Below are positions 1-9,456 of a stretch of 64,000 bases of DNA, piece by piece (position 1 is the stretch's first letter; each line of letters opens with the position of its first letter). A model generated the notes under the pieces. That model was given only the letters and a program-made list of their open reading frames with translations, did no database searches and was not told the origin of the DNA. This stretch comes from Chloroflexota bacterium (GTDB lineage: Bacteria > Chloroflexota > Anaerolineae > Aggregatilineales > UBA2796), in contig JAJPHV010000084.1 of NCBI GenBank assembly GCA_021325095.1, positions 1 to 64,000 of the forward strand, in the 5' to 3' direction. The position numbers were made by a program, and so were the translations under genes.

Positions 1-277
1 ACGGGCTGACAGTGGCATTTGTTGCCGCATGATTTTCCACCGTACAAGACGGTGCATGACTATTATCGGCAGTGGCGACGAGCGGGGATTGGGGAGCGCA
101 TCAATACAGTCCTGCGCGAAAAGTTACGTATTCCGCTGGGCCGAGACGCACAGGCCAGTGCCGCCATCATCGACAGCCAGAGCGTCAAAACGACGGAAAA
201 GAGGGGCCACAGGTTATCATGGTGGCAAGAAGGTGAAAGGGTTGCGCTTGTTCTGGGCAAGGTTGGGAATGAGGTGA
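1..277 (+). pseudogene. IS5-type transposase fragment, decayed
   Basis: The reading frame from base 1 gives TG, a stop, then QWHLLPHDFPPYKTVHDYYRQW, which matches the N-terminal part of IS5-group transposases (usually TGCQWRMLPHDFPP). The expected Cys codon TGC is TGA at 7-9. The frame continues through AAIIDSQSVKTTEKRG, then the homology shifts to another frame (GYHGGKKVKG, about 200-240), so there is also a frameshift. The fragment starts before the window and stops abruptly near 240, where a second transposase fragment on the other strand begins. It lacks the C-terminal catalytic part and cannot encode a working transposase. The family assignment rests on motif recognition only. Confidence 0.75.
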
Positions 278-916
278 TGATTGAAGCATACTTTGCGGGC
301 GTCGCGCGTATCGAAGCCACTATCGGCGTTGAAGACCGCGCCAGCAATCGAGAGGCCAAGGCGCTTCATAGCTTTGAAGGCGGCCTGAAGTTGCTGAGGT
401 CGAAGGCATCGTTATGATTACCGGCGACGATGTCGGTCATCGCCACGCTGTTGCCATTGTGGTCGATGATGGGCAGGATGTTGGAGGTCTTGGCGCGCTT
501 GCGTTTCTGGTCAGCGAGCGCTTCGCCGCCCTGGCGAGTGCGTGGCTGCCGTCCAGGTTCAGAACCGACAAGTCCAACTCGTCTTGAATGGTCAGGATAC
601 TGCCCTGCCACCCCCGCTCCAGACTCCCATCCCGGCTCCACTTGTGGAAGTGGTGATACACCGCCCACCAACTAATCTCGTTAACCATCGGGTTGTCCAT
701 GTCACGCTCAATCGGCAGGGCCGCCCACTGACAGCCGGTGTGCAACCGGTACAGGATATAGTTGAAGATCTTGTAGAGCGGGATGCGGCTCACAAAGCCT
801 CGTTTCGCCGTACTCAGAAAGGGCAAATATGGGTCTTGAATTGGCCCTCGGTTACACTCGTCGGGATAGTGCTCATAGCGGTTTACCTTTGCCGGGATTT
901 TCTCGCTATGATGCAC
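229..916 (-). pseudogene. IS5-type transposase, frameshifted and truncated
   Basis: Read leftward from 916, the protein has the N-terminal domain of an IS5-type transposase (PLYKIFNYILYRLHTGCQWAALP, AVYHHFHKWSRDGSLERGW, LNLDGSHALA). Near 500 the homology moves to a second frame (GGEALADQKRKRAKTSN, AGNHNDAFDL), and near 390 to a third (MKRLGLSIAGAVFNADSGFD, NKRNP). The DGSH and NADSGFD blocks carry two acidic residues of the DDE triad. The last part, containing the Glu, is missing because the sequence runs into the opposing fragment at about 229-240. At least two frameshifts plus the truncation make it a pseudogene. It lies 122 bases beyond the end of the formate-THF ligase gene. Confidence 0.75.
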
Positions 917-1038
917 TATCTCCTTTCTTCATCCAAAAGTTTCAATGAGTTCTCTGCTTGCGCTCAGGCGATTGACAGGCTCATCGCAGATGTGCCGGCC
1001 CACGAACCCCTCATCAATCGGCGAGAGGGGAACAAAGC

Positions 1039-2739
1039 TCAGAATAGCCCGACGACGTTGCCATTCTCGTCGATGTCCACCTTCTCGGCGGCAGGGTGAT
1101 CGGGCAGACCGGGCATAGTGCGCATTTCGCCACACAGTGGGTAAATGAAACCCGCGCCGACGCTGGCCCGCACCTCTCGGACGGGGAGCGTGAATCCCTT
1201 CGGCGCGCCTTTCAGGTTCGGATCATGGCTCAGGCTCAGGTGGGTCTACGCCATGCAGATCGGCAGCTTGCCGAAACCATTCGCTTCATAATCCTTGATC
1301 TGCCGCTCGGCCAGTGCTTCGTAGGCCACCCCGTCCGCTCCATAAATCTTCGTGGCAATAGTCTCGATCTTGCTCTTGATGGGCTGATCGAGGTCGTACA
1401 GGAATTTGAATTCGTTTGGTTTTTCAGCGGCGGAAACGACCATCTCCGCCAGTTCAATGGCGCCCTTGCCGCCGTTGACGAAGTGTGTGGCTACCGACGC
1501 GCCGAGCGCGCCAGCCTCAACTGCCATGCGTCGGATCACTTCGATTTCCTCAGCATGATCGCCCTCGAACTGATTGATGGCGACGACGGGCGTGACGCCG
1601 TGCAGCCTGACATTTTCAATGTGCTTAACCATGTTGGCCGCGCCAAGTTCCACGTCCTGGGGGTTGCAGTCCAGCAATTCCTTTGGCAATGCTTTCCCGG
1701 CCACAATCCTGTACTTGCCGCTGTGCGACTTCAAGGCACGCACTGTGACGACCAGGACGGCGGCATTCGGTTTCAGGCCACTGTAACGGCATTTGATGTT
1801 GAAGAACTTCTCCGCGCCAATGTCCGCCCCGAAGCCCGACTCGGTCAGCAGATAGTCGCTGCACTTGATTCCGATCAGGTCGGCCAGGATGCTGCTGTTG
1901 CCATGTGCAATGTTGGCGAATGGCCCGGCATGGACAAGGGCCGGCGTGTGTTCGAGCGTTTGCAGCAGATTGGGACGGATGGCGTCCTTCATCAGCACGG
2001 TCATCGCACCTGCCGCGCCGATCATCTCCGCCGTCACCGGTTTTTTGTCATTGGTCAGGCCGATCACGATCCGGCCAAAACGCTCGCGCATATCCTTGAT
2101 CGAAGTCGTCAGGGCCAGGATTGCCATGACCTCGCTGGCGACGGCGATGTCAAAGCCGGTCTCGCGCAGCACCCCGCCCTCGGCCTTGCCCCCCAGACCA
2201 ACGATGATCTGGCGCAGTGCGCGGTCATTCACGTCCAGCACGCGCTTCCAGGTGATGCTATCGGTATCGATATTGAGCGGGTTGCCGCGCATCAGGCGAT
2301 TGTCGATCATGGCTGCCAGCAGGTTGTTCGCCGCGCTTACGGCATGGATGTCGCCTGTCAGGTGCAGGTTGAAGGTCTCCATCGGCACAATCTGCGAATA
2401 ACCTCCCCCGGCAGCACCGCCCTTGATGCCGAAGGTCGGCCCTTGTGACGGCTGTCGCATGGCGATCACCGAGCGCTTGCCCAGGTGCTGCAGGGCCTGG
2501 CCCAGCCCGACCAATGTGGTCGATTTACCCTCACCGAGCGGGGTAGGGGTGATGGCGGTCACATCGATGTAGCGGGCATTGGGCCGATCCTTGAGCTTGT
2601 CCAGGACTTCAAGGCGCAGCTTGGCAACGTAGGGGCTGCCGTAGAGGTCCATGTCGTCGGGCGTGAGGCCCATCTGGTCGGCGATTTCGTGGACGTGTTT
2701 GAGGGTAGCCTGCTGGGCGATGGCGAGGTCACTGAGCAT
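1039..2739 (-). pseudogene. fhs: formate-tetrahydrofolate ligase with in-frame amber codon
   Basis: This enzyme makes 10-formyl-THF from formate, THF and ATP in one-carbon metabolism. The protein begins MLSDLAIAQQ and has the P-loop region TPLGEGKSTT (about residues 67-76), the PSQGPTFGIKGGAAGGG block and LTGDIHAV, all typical of the family. After residue 497 (KLPICMA) comes TAG at 1246-1248. The same frame then continues for 68 residues, [18 protein letters not shown] to NVVGLF, and stops with TGA at 1039. The family normally has MAKTHLSLSH here, so AAG has become TAG without a frameshift. Total length with read-through is 566 codons, close to the usual size. A ribosome-binding site GGAAGGAA precedes the ATG. 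It could be a recent null allele, a sequencing or assembly error, or a suppressed codon. Confidence 0.9.
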
Positions 2740-3034
2740 ATGATCGGTTCCTTCCGTTGAATACGTTTCTTCCTGTTGAATACGCGCGCAATCATTGTAT
2801 CGAACGTATTATAGGCCCGGCGGTTGCATTCATCACGTCTTGTGCAGTGATTCATCAGCCTTTATCTCAGATGACGATTTGACTACTCCTGGCAGACGCA
2901 ATCAGGCACCGCCACTCGAAAGTGTGTAGAGTATGGCAACGTACAGCGCGCTCAACTTTTGAGGGCCGTTTCACAAAGGCCGCCGATCAGGTAAAATTAG
3001 CCATCCCTCACGTGTTGATCTGGAAAGTTCCCCT
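2740..3034. promoter_or_regulatory. divergent intergenic region, fhs and FtsX-type permease
   Basis: No gene is supported here. On the minus strand TATAAT (2808-2813) is a good -10 about 70 bases ahead of fhs, with no clear -35. On the plus strand TAAAAT (2992-2997) lies about 40 bases before the permease start with a weak TTTCAC upstream. Both are motif-level guesses. Confidence 0.35.
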
Positions 3035-5737
3035 ATGTTCCATCGTGTAAGGTTCGCCATCCGCTACGCGCTGCGCAATATGTGGCGGGATCGCCAGCGC
3101 ACCGCTTTCGCTCTGTTCAGTATTGCAGCAGGCGTGGCGACTGTGGTGGCGCTGCGGATGCTCGGTCTGATGCTGACCGACGCGCTGACGGCCAACGTGC
3201 AGGCGTTTTTGCGAGGCGACATCGTTGTGCAGACTGCCTTTCGGGGCCCGACCATCAGCTTCCTGGGGCAAAGCCCACCGCCGCCCCTCAATGCGCAGAA
3301 TATCCGGCTGATCGATGATTGGGCTGCCAAAAACAACGTCGAGGTCACCTACAGCCTGACCAGCGAACTGATGCAAACGGCAATAGTGCAGGGCGACAGG
3401 GCAGGCCGTCCGGCCTTTGTTCTCGCCAATTTCATTGATCCCAAGCGTTATCCGTTCTACGACGTGATTCGTGCCGATGCGCCGTCCGGCGTGTTGTTGT
3501 CGAACCTGCTGCAAGGCCCCAATCAGGTGGTGGTCGGGCGGCGCGTGGCCGATCAGTTGGGCATCAAAGTGGGCGATACGCTCCGTGTCGGCACAGCCAA
3601 ATCGCTTTATACCGTTCGGGGCATTGTTCCGGACACCAGCGAGAGCAATTTCAACAACCCGTTCAGTTTCATGTTCAGTTTCGTTTACCTGGACAGGGCC
3701 TACGCCCCGGACTTCGGAATCGCGGCGGGCGCTGCTGACCGCGTGTTTGTGAAGCTGCCGCCGGGTACTAATCCCCAGACGGTGATTCAGCAAATTCGCC
3801 GCAACTGGCCCCGCCCCCTCAACGGCCAGTCCTGGCGCATCCGCGATGCGAGAGCTGTACTGAGCGATAACCGTATGTTGGCCGATCTGATTTCGCGCTT
3901 TGTACTGCTGCTGAGTTTCGTGGCACTGATCATCGGCGGCGTGGGCATCATCAACACAATGCTCGTGTCCGTCAATCGTCGTTCGCCAGAAATCGCCGTC
4001 TTGAAAACGCTGGGCCTGCAAGGGGGCGGCGTGGCCTTTCTGTTCCTGGTCGAAGCGCTGGTCTGGGGAGTCCTGGGCAGCCTGATCGGACTCGTGCTCG
4101 GTATCCTGTTGAGCGCCGTTGCCCGCTCGATGGGTGAGCAGGCGTTTGGCGTGCCACTGCCCTGGCGTCTGCACCTGGAACCGCTGCTGCTCGGTCTGGC
4201 CCTCGGCACTGTCATTACGGCGATCTTCAGCTTGCTGCCCACCTTGATGGCCGGGCAGGTGCGGCCCAACCTGGTGCTGCGTCAGAATGTTCCGCTGACC
4301 CGCGCGGGCTGCATCCCTGCTGTGCTCAGTCTGCTGGCGCTGATCCTGGGCATTGGCTTGCTGGTGGAAGCGATCAGCGGCGGCTCCCAGACGCTGGCAA
4401 ATTTCGGCCCTCCGGCCTTTCGCCGTGCTGTGCTGCAATCGCCTATCCCGCTGGGTCTGCTCGGCACGATCATCGTCTTTGCCATCCTCGGCGCAGTGAT
4501 CGTGCTGATGTGGCTGCTGGTCTGGCTGCTCGGCAAGTTGCCCAGTTTCCGCAACCCCAACCTGCGGCTCGCCATTCGCGGCCTGACACTGCACCGCAGC
4601 CGCACTGCGTTGAGCCTGCTGGCGCTGATTGTGGGTATGACGGCACTGAGCGGAACGCTGATCATGGCGCGCAGCATCAATACCTTGCTGTATACCAGCC
4701 TCAGCGAACCTCTGGGCGGGAATGTCATTGTCTTGCCGCTCCTGCCCTTATCCGATTCGGCGGTGCGTTTGAGGCTGGATACCTCGCCGGGCGTGACGGG
4801 CTACCGGGACGTTCGTCTTAATACCACGCGGCTCATCGCCATCGATGGCGATGCGAACTACAGAAGCCGCCTTCCACAGGAAGACGAACTCCAAAATGAA
4901 CTCTTTTTCGATCAGTTGAACTTCATGATCGGTGTGAACACGCACGGCAACCCACCGCGCGGTAGATTGCAAGATGGGCGCTTCTTGCAGGCGGATGACG
5001 CGGGCAAGCTCCGCATCGTGATCCCGTACCACCCCGAACTGGACACGCTCGGCGTGCATGTCGGCTCCATTTTTACCTATAACGTGAATGGCAAGAACCA
5101 GAAGTTCGAGGTGGTCGGCATCGTCGCGCCCGATCCGCGCGCTGGCTTCATTCCGTTCAGCCTGGGAGACAGCGCTGTGCAGGCCCCCCTGAACGTCATT
5201 CCGCAATCTCTGCCTTTCGATCTGATCATCGCCAATGTGCAGAAGGACTCGATCAACGACGTGATGGGCAGCGTCGGCGCTGTGCCGGGCGTCTTTGTCT
5301 TTGATATTGGCGTGTTCGATTCGATCATCAGTCGCCTTCTGAGCCAGATGTCGGCGCTGCCGCTGCTCGTATCGGCGTTGTCGCTGTTTGCGGCGACGGT
5401 GCTGATCGCTACAACTGTTTCCCTGGCGACGATGGAACGGCGGCGGCAGATCGGGATTCTGAAGGCGCTCGGCGTCAAGCGGCAGCAGGCGCTCAACCAA
5501 CTCCTGATCGAAAACGGTATCGTCGGCCTGGTCGGAGGACTGATCAGCATCTTGCCGACGGTGCTCATTATCCTGGCGGTGCCTGCCATGACCGAAAACC
5601 TGGTCAAGCTGCCAATGCCCACCGACCTGATCCTCGTCATGCTGGCGCTGGCGGTGGCGATCACCCTGGCGGCCACGCTGCTCACGGCGTGGTCGGCGGC
5701 TGGCGAAAGGCCGCTGAATGCCCTGCGCTACGAATAA
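3035..5737 (+). CDS. FtsX/MacB-type ABC transporter permease, duplicated
   Basis: A 900-residue inner-membrane protein built from two copies of the FtsX/MacB permease unit. The first half has an N-terminal membrane segment (FALFSIAAGVATVVAL), an extracytoplasmic MacB-like domain and three membrane segments near residues 285-425, with the typical ILKTLGLQGG coupling motif. The second half repeats this (SLLALIVGMTALSG; RRRQIGILKALGVKRQQ; three terminal segments). Proteins of this layout work with a LolD/MacB-type ATPase in lipoprotein or lipid handling, efflux or envelope remodelling. No ATPase gene lies beside it, so the partner must be encoded elsewhere. GGAAAG precedes the ATG by about 9 bases. 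The transported substrate cannot be told from sequence. Confidence 0.85.
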   Translation: MFHRVRFAIRYALRNMWRDRQRTAFALFSIAAGVATVVALRMLGLMLTDALTANVQAFLRGDIVVQTAFRGPTISFLGQSPPPPLNAQNIRLIDDWAAKNNVEVTYSLTSELMQTAIVQGDRAGRPAFVLANFIDPKRYPFYDVIRADAPSGVLLSNLLQGPNQVVVGRRVADQLGIKVGDTLRVGTAKSLYTVRGIVPDTSESNFNNPFSFMFSFVYLDRAYAPDFGIAAGAADRVFVKLPPGTNPQTVIQQIRRNWPRPLNGQSWRIRDARAVLSDNRMLADLISRFVLLLSFVALIIGGVGIINTMLVSVNRRSPEIAVLKTLGLQGGGVAFLFLVEALVWGVLGSLIGLVLGILLSAVARSMGEQAFGVPLPWRLHLEPLLLGLALGTVITAIFSLLPTLMAGQVRPNLVLRQNVPLTRAGCIPAVLSLLALILGIGLLVEAISGGSQTLANFGPPAFRRAVLQSPIPLGLLGTIIVFAILGAVIVLMWLLVWLLGKLPSFRNPNLRLAIRGLTLHRSRTALSLLALIVGMTALSGTLIMARSINTLLYTSLSEPLGGNVIVLPLLPLSDSAVRLRLDTSPGVTGYRDVRLNTTRLIAIDGDANYRSRLPQEDELQNELFFDQLNFMIGVNTHGNPPRGRLQDGRFLQADDAGKLRIVIPYHPELDTLGVHVGSIFTYNVNGKNQKFEVVGIVAPDPRAGFIPFSLGDSAVQAPLNVIPQSLPFDLIIANVQKDSINDVMGSVGAVPGVFVFDIGVFDSIISRLLSQMSALPLLVSALSLFAATVLIATTVSLATMERRRQIGILKALGVKRQQALNQLLIENGIVGLVGGLISILPTVLIILAVPAMTENLVKLPMPTDLILVMLALAVAITLAATLLTAWSAAGERPLNALRYE

Positions 5738-5743
5738 ACGTGC

Positions 5744-6634
5744 TCAATACGTCCCGGCAACGATCCAGCGCCCGGTGGTATCGTCGAGGCGCAAGACTGT
5801 GTTGCGCGCGCCGTGATCGATAAACAGGATACTGCTGCCGATGGGTGACTGCCTGCGCCCGGCAAAATCACGCTCTGGCGCGTAGGCCCAGCCCAATTTG
5901 GCGCGAACACTGGCGTTTTCCCGCCATACCTTGCCGATAGCGCGCACCGGCTGATAACGGCCCGCCGGTGGAATGATGGATGGATCGGAAGGCTGTTCGA
6001 CATTGCCATTGTAGCGGTCATCGAAGCGCTCCCAGGTTCCGTCGTTGTAAATAACGTACACCGATGGGCCGATCACCCCGGTGATGGCGGCGTAATAGTA
6101 CGCGCGGCCACCCTCAAAGTCCTGCCCGGCTGCGCCCGTGTTGTAGAGCGGCCCCGGGCAGAGATTGGCCTCGGTGACACTGCTGTTGAACGCGAAGAAC
6201 CAGGGCGTCGTGCAGCCGGGCAAGACCGTCGAAACGACGGCGGGCGAAGGCGCGACGGGCACTTGCGGGACGCGCAGTTGAGTCCCCGTGAAGATGACGT
6301 CGGCGCTGGTCAGGCAGTTGGCCGTGCGCAGCGTTTCGCTGGTCGTATTGGCGCGCCGTGCAATGGAGGACAGGGTATCGCCGCGCTGCACGGTGTAAGT
6401 GGGCCAGTCGGTGCGTGGTGTGCAGCCAGGGATCGTCCCGCCACCCGATGCGGCAGACGTTTGCGTCGGCGCGATGGTGGGCGTGGCTGTCGGCTCAAAG
6501 GTCGCCGTGAAAAGCGGCGCAGTGGTCGCGGTTGGAATGGGTGGCGTGGGCGAATCGGGCGCAGTGCCCAGGTTACAGGCCAGCGCCGCCAGGATAAGCG
6601 GAATCGTGAGCAGCAACAGACGCACGCGATTCAT
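5744..6634 (-). CDS. LysM-domain lipoprotein
   Basis: A 296-residue exported protein. Residues 1-20 form a signal peptide with lipobox LAALAC, so Cys20 is the likely lipidated residue. A Thr/Pro-rich linker (about 24-60) follows, then a LysM domain (about 78-122, WPTYTVQRGDTLSSIARRANTT...GTQLRVP), which binds peptidoglycan or related glycans. The C-terminal half (about 135-296) is a Cys-containing domain I do not recognise, possibly beta-rich (GRAYYYAAITGVIGPSVYVIYNDG). The start is preceded by GGGGGAG. It converges with the upstream permease, leaving only 6 bases between the two stops. The likely role is cell-wall attachment; the substrate is unknown. Confidence 0.8.
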   Translation of the reverse strand: MNRVRLLLLTIPLILAALACNLGTAPDSPTPPIPTATTAPLFTATFEPTATPTIAPTQTSAASGGGTIPGCTPRTDWPTYTVQRGDTLSSIARRANTTSETLRTANCLTSADVIFTGTQLRVPQVPVAPSPAVVSTVLPGCTTPWFFAFNSSVTEANLCPGPLYNTGAAGQDFEGGRAYYYAAITGVIGPSVYVIYNDGTWERFDDRYNGNVEQPSDPSIIPPAGRYQPVRAIGKVWRENASVRAKLGWAYAPERDFAGRRQSPIGSSILFIDHGARNTVLRLDDTTGRWIVAGTY

Positions 6635-6805
6635 GAAAACTCCCCCTGATAACCCACGTGCGCACAGTATAAACCTTCTGCGGCCAGAACAGGCATAAAG
6701 ACTGCATCAGAGAGTTTATGGCACGTCCAGGCAATCGATTGATGAACTGCCATCGCCGGTCAATAATAGACCACATTCACGGCTGATAATCTCGGCGAGG
6801 ATGCT

Positions 6806-8053
6806 ATGCTCAATCTTGATCTGGTTCGCAGCCAATTCCCGGCCCTGGCGTCGGGCGCAGTCCACCTCGATAACCCCGGCGGCACACAGATTGCCCGGCA
6901 ATCTCTCGAACGCATCCAGCATTATTACCAGCATACCAACGCTAATCACGGAGGGCGATTTCGCACCAGCCATGAATCGGATGCGATGGTAGCCGGGACA
7001 CGCCAGGCTATTGCCGATTGGCTGAATGCGGCCCGCCCCGAAGAAATCGTCTTCGGGCCGAATATGACCACGCTTACCCTGCACATGAGCCGCAGTCTGG
7101 CGCATCTGCTCCAACCCGGCGACGAAATTGTGCTGACGCACCTGGATCACGATGCCAATGTTGCGCCCTGGCTGCTGATCGCCAGAGAGCGCGGTTGCAC
7201 GATCCGCTGGGTCGACTTTCACAGGGAGGACTGCACGCTCGACCTGGACAGCCTGGAACGCGCCATCAGTTCGCGCACGAAGATCGTCGCCGTCGGCTAC
7301 GCCTCCAACGCCGTCGGGACGATCAATGACGTGCAGCGCGCCGCGCGGATCGCCCACAGGGTGGGTGCGCTGTGCTACGTGGATGCCGTGCAGTACGTGG
7401 CGCATGGCGTGGTGGACGTGCAGGCGCTGGACTGCGATTTCCTGGTCTGTTCTGCTTACAAGTTTTTCGGCCCGCATTGGGCTGTCCTGTACGGCAAGTA
7501 CGATGTGCTGGATCGTCTGACTGCCTACAAGGTTCGCCCATCGAGCGATGTGCCGCCCGAAAAATGGGAAACCGGTACGCCGAGCTTTGAGGCCATCGCA
7601 GGCACGCTCGGCGCACTGGACTATTTTGCGTGGCTCGGCCAGACTTTTGGCGGCGCGGATAAGCCCGAACTGCCACGCCGCGAGGTACTGATGGCCGGGA
7701 TGGAAGCCGCTCGCCGCTACGAACGAGAACTCAGCCGCGCCCTGATCAGCGGACTCCAGACCATTTCGGGGCTGCGCATCTGGGGCATTACCGACCCGGC
7801 CCGCCTGGACGAACGGGTCCCCACCGTATCGTTCACGCTGGAAGGGCACTCGCCAGATGCAGTTGCCGAGGCGCTTGGCCGAGAGGGAATCTACGTCTGG
7901 AATGGCAACTTCTATGCACCCGAAGTGACCACGACGCTTGGCCTGGAAGCCAGCGGCGGCATGGTGCGCATCGGCGCGGTGCATTACAACACACAGGCTG
8001 AGATTGAACGCCTGATCGACGTATTGTGCCGCCTGATGGAGCAGCGTGAGTAA
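6806..8053 (+). CDS. cysteine desulfurase-like class V aminotransferase
   Basis: A 415-residue PLP enzyme of the class V aminotransferase/cysteine desulfurase fold. The N-terminus has the family pattern (LDNPGGTQIARQSLERI), with GPNMTTLTLHMSRSLA binding the cofactor phosphate and HLDHDANVAPW around the ring. YVDAVQYVAHG carries the Asp that contacts the pyridine nitrogen, and the Schiff-base Lys sits in CSAYKFFGPH (about residue 220). The subgroup is close to TIGR01976-type proteins rather than the IscS or SufS housekeeping enzymes, and no isc or suf partner is adjacent. Real substrates of this subgroup are mostly untested, so sulfur transfer from Cys is a possibility, not a finding. GAGG precedes the ATG closely. 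Confidence 0.8.
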   Translation: MLNLDLVRSQFPALASGAVHLDNPGGTQIARQSLERIQHYYQHTNANHGGRFRTSHESDAMVAGTRQAIADWLNAARPEEIVFGPNMTTLTLHMSRSLAHLLQPGDEIVLTHLDHDANVAPWLLIARERGCTIRWVDFHREDCTLDLDSLERAISSRTKIVAVGYASNAVGTINDVQRAARIAHRVGALCYVDAVQYVAHGVVDVQALDCDFLVCSAYKFFGPHWAVLYGKYDVLDRLTAYKVRPSSDVPPEKWETGTPSFEAIAGTLGALDYFAWLGQTFGGADKPELPRREVLMAGMEAARRYERELSRALISGLQTISGLRIWGITDPARLDERVPTVSFTLEGHSPDAVAEALGREGIYVWNGNFYAPEVTTTLGLEASGGMVRIGAVHYNTQAEIERLIDVLCRLMEQRE

Positions 8054-8114
8054 ATACCATCGCATGATGGTGCTGTCTTGTACCGTTCCGATCTTGCCCA
8101 AGCGATTTTATGTT

Positions 8115-8143
8115 TTGACATGCAGTATCGCTAATGCTACACT
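8115..8143 (+). promoter_or_regulatory. sigma-70-type promoter of the amino-acid ABC operon
   Basis: TTGACA (8115-8120), a 17-base spacer and TACACT (8138-8143) give a near-consensus promoter. Transcription would start near 8150, about 80 bases before the binding-protein gene. A hairpin CAGCGG/CCGCTG (8152-8171) followed by CTTTTT lies at the very start of the predicted transcript. Confidence 0.65.
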
Positions 8144-8231
8144 CCCACCAACAGCGGCCCGGCTACCGCTGCTTTTTGAATTCACAGAGTTATTTGGTGC
8201 ATTGCTACCTCTGCGAAGGAGAGTCTTCTCT

Positions 8232-9281
8232 ATGAGAACCCACTTTGTTAGGTCGCTTACCCTTTTGTTGTCCGTACTCCTGATCGCCGCGCTGGCCGCG
8301 CCAATGCTGACACACGCTCAGGAAACCGGCCTGCTGGCAAAGGTCAAGGCGCGCGGCAAGCTGATCTGCGGGATCAATGGTGGGCTGCAAGGCTTCGGCT
8401 TCGTGGACACCAAAACCAACTCGGTGGGCGGCTTCGATGCCGACTTCTGCCGTGCGATTGCCGCCGCGATTTTTGGCGACGCAAAGGCCGTTGACTTCAA
8501 ACCTGTCGCCGCTGCTGATCGCTTCACGGCGATCCAATCCGGCGAGATCGACGTCCTGATCCGCAACACGACTTATACCTTTGACCGCGACACCAAGCAG
8601 GGCGCGGACTTCGGCCCGACGATTTTCTACGATGGGCAAACGGTCATGGTGCGCGTGGCTGATAAACTCGCCAAACTGGAAGACCTGAAAGACCTGACCG
8701 TCTGCGCGATCAAGGGCACGACCACCGAGCAGAACATCAGCGATGCGATGGCGGCGGTGAACACGAAGTTCAAGCTGGTCACGTTCGACCAGGGGCAACA
8801 GGTCGTAGACGCCTTTAGCTCCAACCGCTGCGATGCTGTCACGTCTGACCGTTCTCAGCTTGCCAGTTGGAAGGCCACCTCGAAGGACCCGGCAGCCTGG
8901 ACGCTGTTCGACAACAACCTGAGCAAAGAACCGCTGACACCCGCCTGGAAGCAGGGCGATGCGCAGTGGGGCGATGTGGTACGCTGGTCAATCTATGCCA
9001 CCATCCTGGCCGAAGAGGATGGCATCAACTCCAAGAACGTGGACGAGATGGCCGCCAAGAGCACCAATCCCGAAGTGCGCCGTTTGCTGGGCGTGGAAGG
9101 CAAGCTGCACGAGAACCTGGGGTTTGACAAAGCCTGGGTTGCCAACATCATCAAACAGGTCGGCAACTACGGCGAAATCTTCGAGCGCAATCTGGGCGCG
9201 GACACACCTTTTAAGCTGTCACGCGGCCTGAATAATCTGTGGACGAAGGGCGGGCTGATCTACGCGCCTCCGTATCGGTAA
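8232..9281 (+). CDS. polar amino-acid ABC transporter substrate-binding protein
   Basis: A 349-residue extracytoplasmic solute-binding protein of family 3, of the AapJ/BztA subgroup. Residues 1-30 are a signal peptide (MRTHFVRSLTLLLSVLLIAA, then THAQ). The mature part starts LLAKVKARGKLICGINGGLQGFGF and has the GFDADFCRAIAAAIFGD signature, the ribose-like hinge and the long C-terminal end usual in AapJ. The longer upstream extension of the frame is not needed: GAAGGAGAG sits 9 bases before this ATG and a strong promoter lies upstream. It heads an operon with two permeases and an ATPase, so it should deliver amino acids to them. In related bacteria this system takes up many L-amino acids, with preference for acidic or polar ones; the specificity here is inferred. 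Confidence 0.92.
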   Translation: MRTHFVRSLTLLLSVLLIAALAAPMLTHAQETGLLAKVKARGKLICGINGGLQGFGFVDTKTNSVGGFDADFCRAIAAAIFGDAKAVDFKPVAAADRFTAIQSGEIDVLIRNTTYTFDRDTKQGADFGPTIFYDGQTVMVRVADKLAKLEDLKDLTVCAIKGTTTEQNISDAMAAVNTKFKLVTFDQGQQVVDAFSSNRCDAVTSDRSQLASWKATSKDPAAWTLFDNNLSKEPLTPAWKQGDAQWGDVVRWSIYATILAEEDGINSKNVDEMAAKSTNPEVRRLLGVEGKLHENLGFDKAWVANIIKQVGNYGEIFERNLGADTPFKLSRGLNNLWTKGGLIYAPPYR

Positions 9282-9306
9282 GACGGCGGAAGATCGCGGC
9301 CATTTG

Positions 9307-9412
9307 CCTCACCCCCTGACCCCCTCTCCACAGAGTGGAGAGGGGGGAACCGGACGGCAGTGAGTCAGGATATGACCCCCTCTCCGTAGGCAGAGCGGGG
9401 CCGGGGGTGAGG
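9307..9412. repeat. palindromic CCTCACC...GGTGAGG repeat, copy 1
   Basis: This starts CCTCACCCCCTGACCCCC and ends GGGGGTGAGG, with internal CTCTCCACAGAGTGGAGAG-type hairpins. It belongs to a family of eight similar sites in this window and lies between the binding-protein and first permease genes of the ABC operon. Confidence 0.8.
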
Positions 9413-9456
9413 TTCCACAACACAACTCGCCCGGTCCTCAATAAGATTGTCAAACG

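Noticed and set aside
1096-2448. Plus-strand 450-codon frame opposite fhs
   Set aside because: No recognisable protein, and the minus strand carries a clear formate-THF ligase.
3008-4594. Long minus-strand frame (528 codons) opposite the FtsX-type permease
   Set aside because: Composition is Gln/His/Arg-rich without any domain; it is the shadow of the permease codons.
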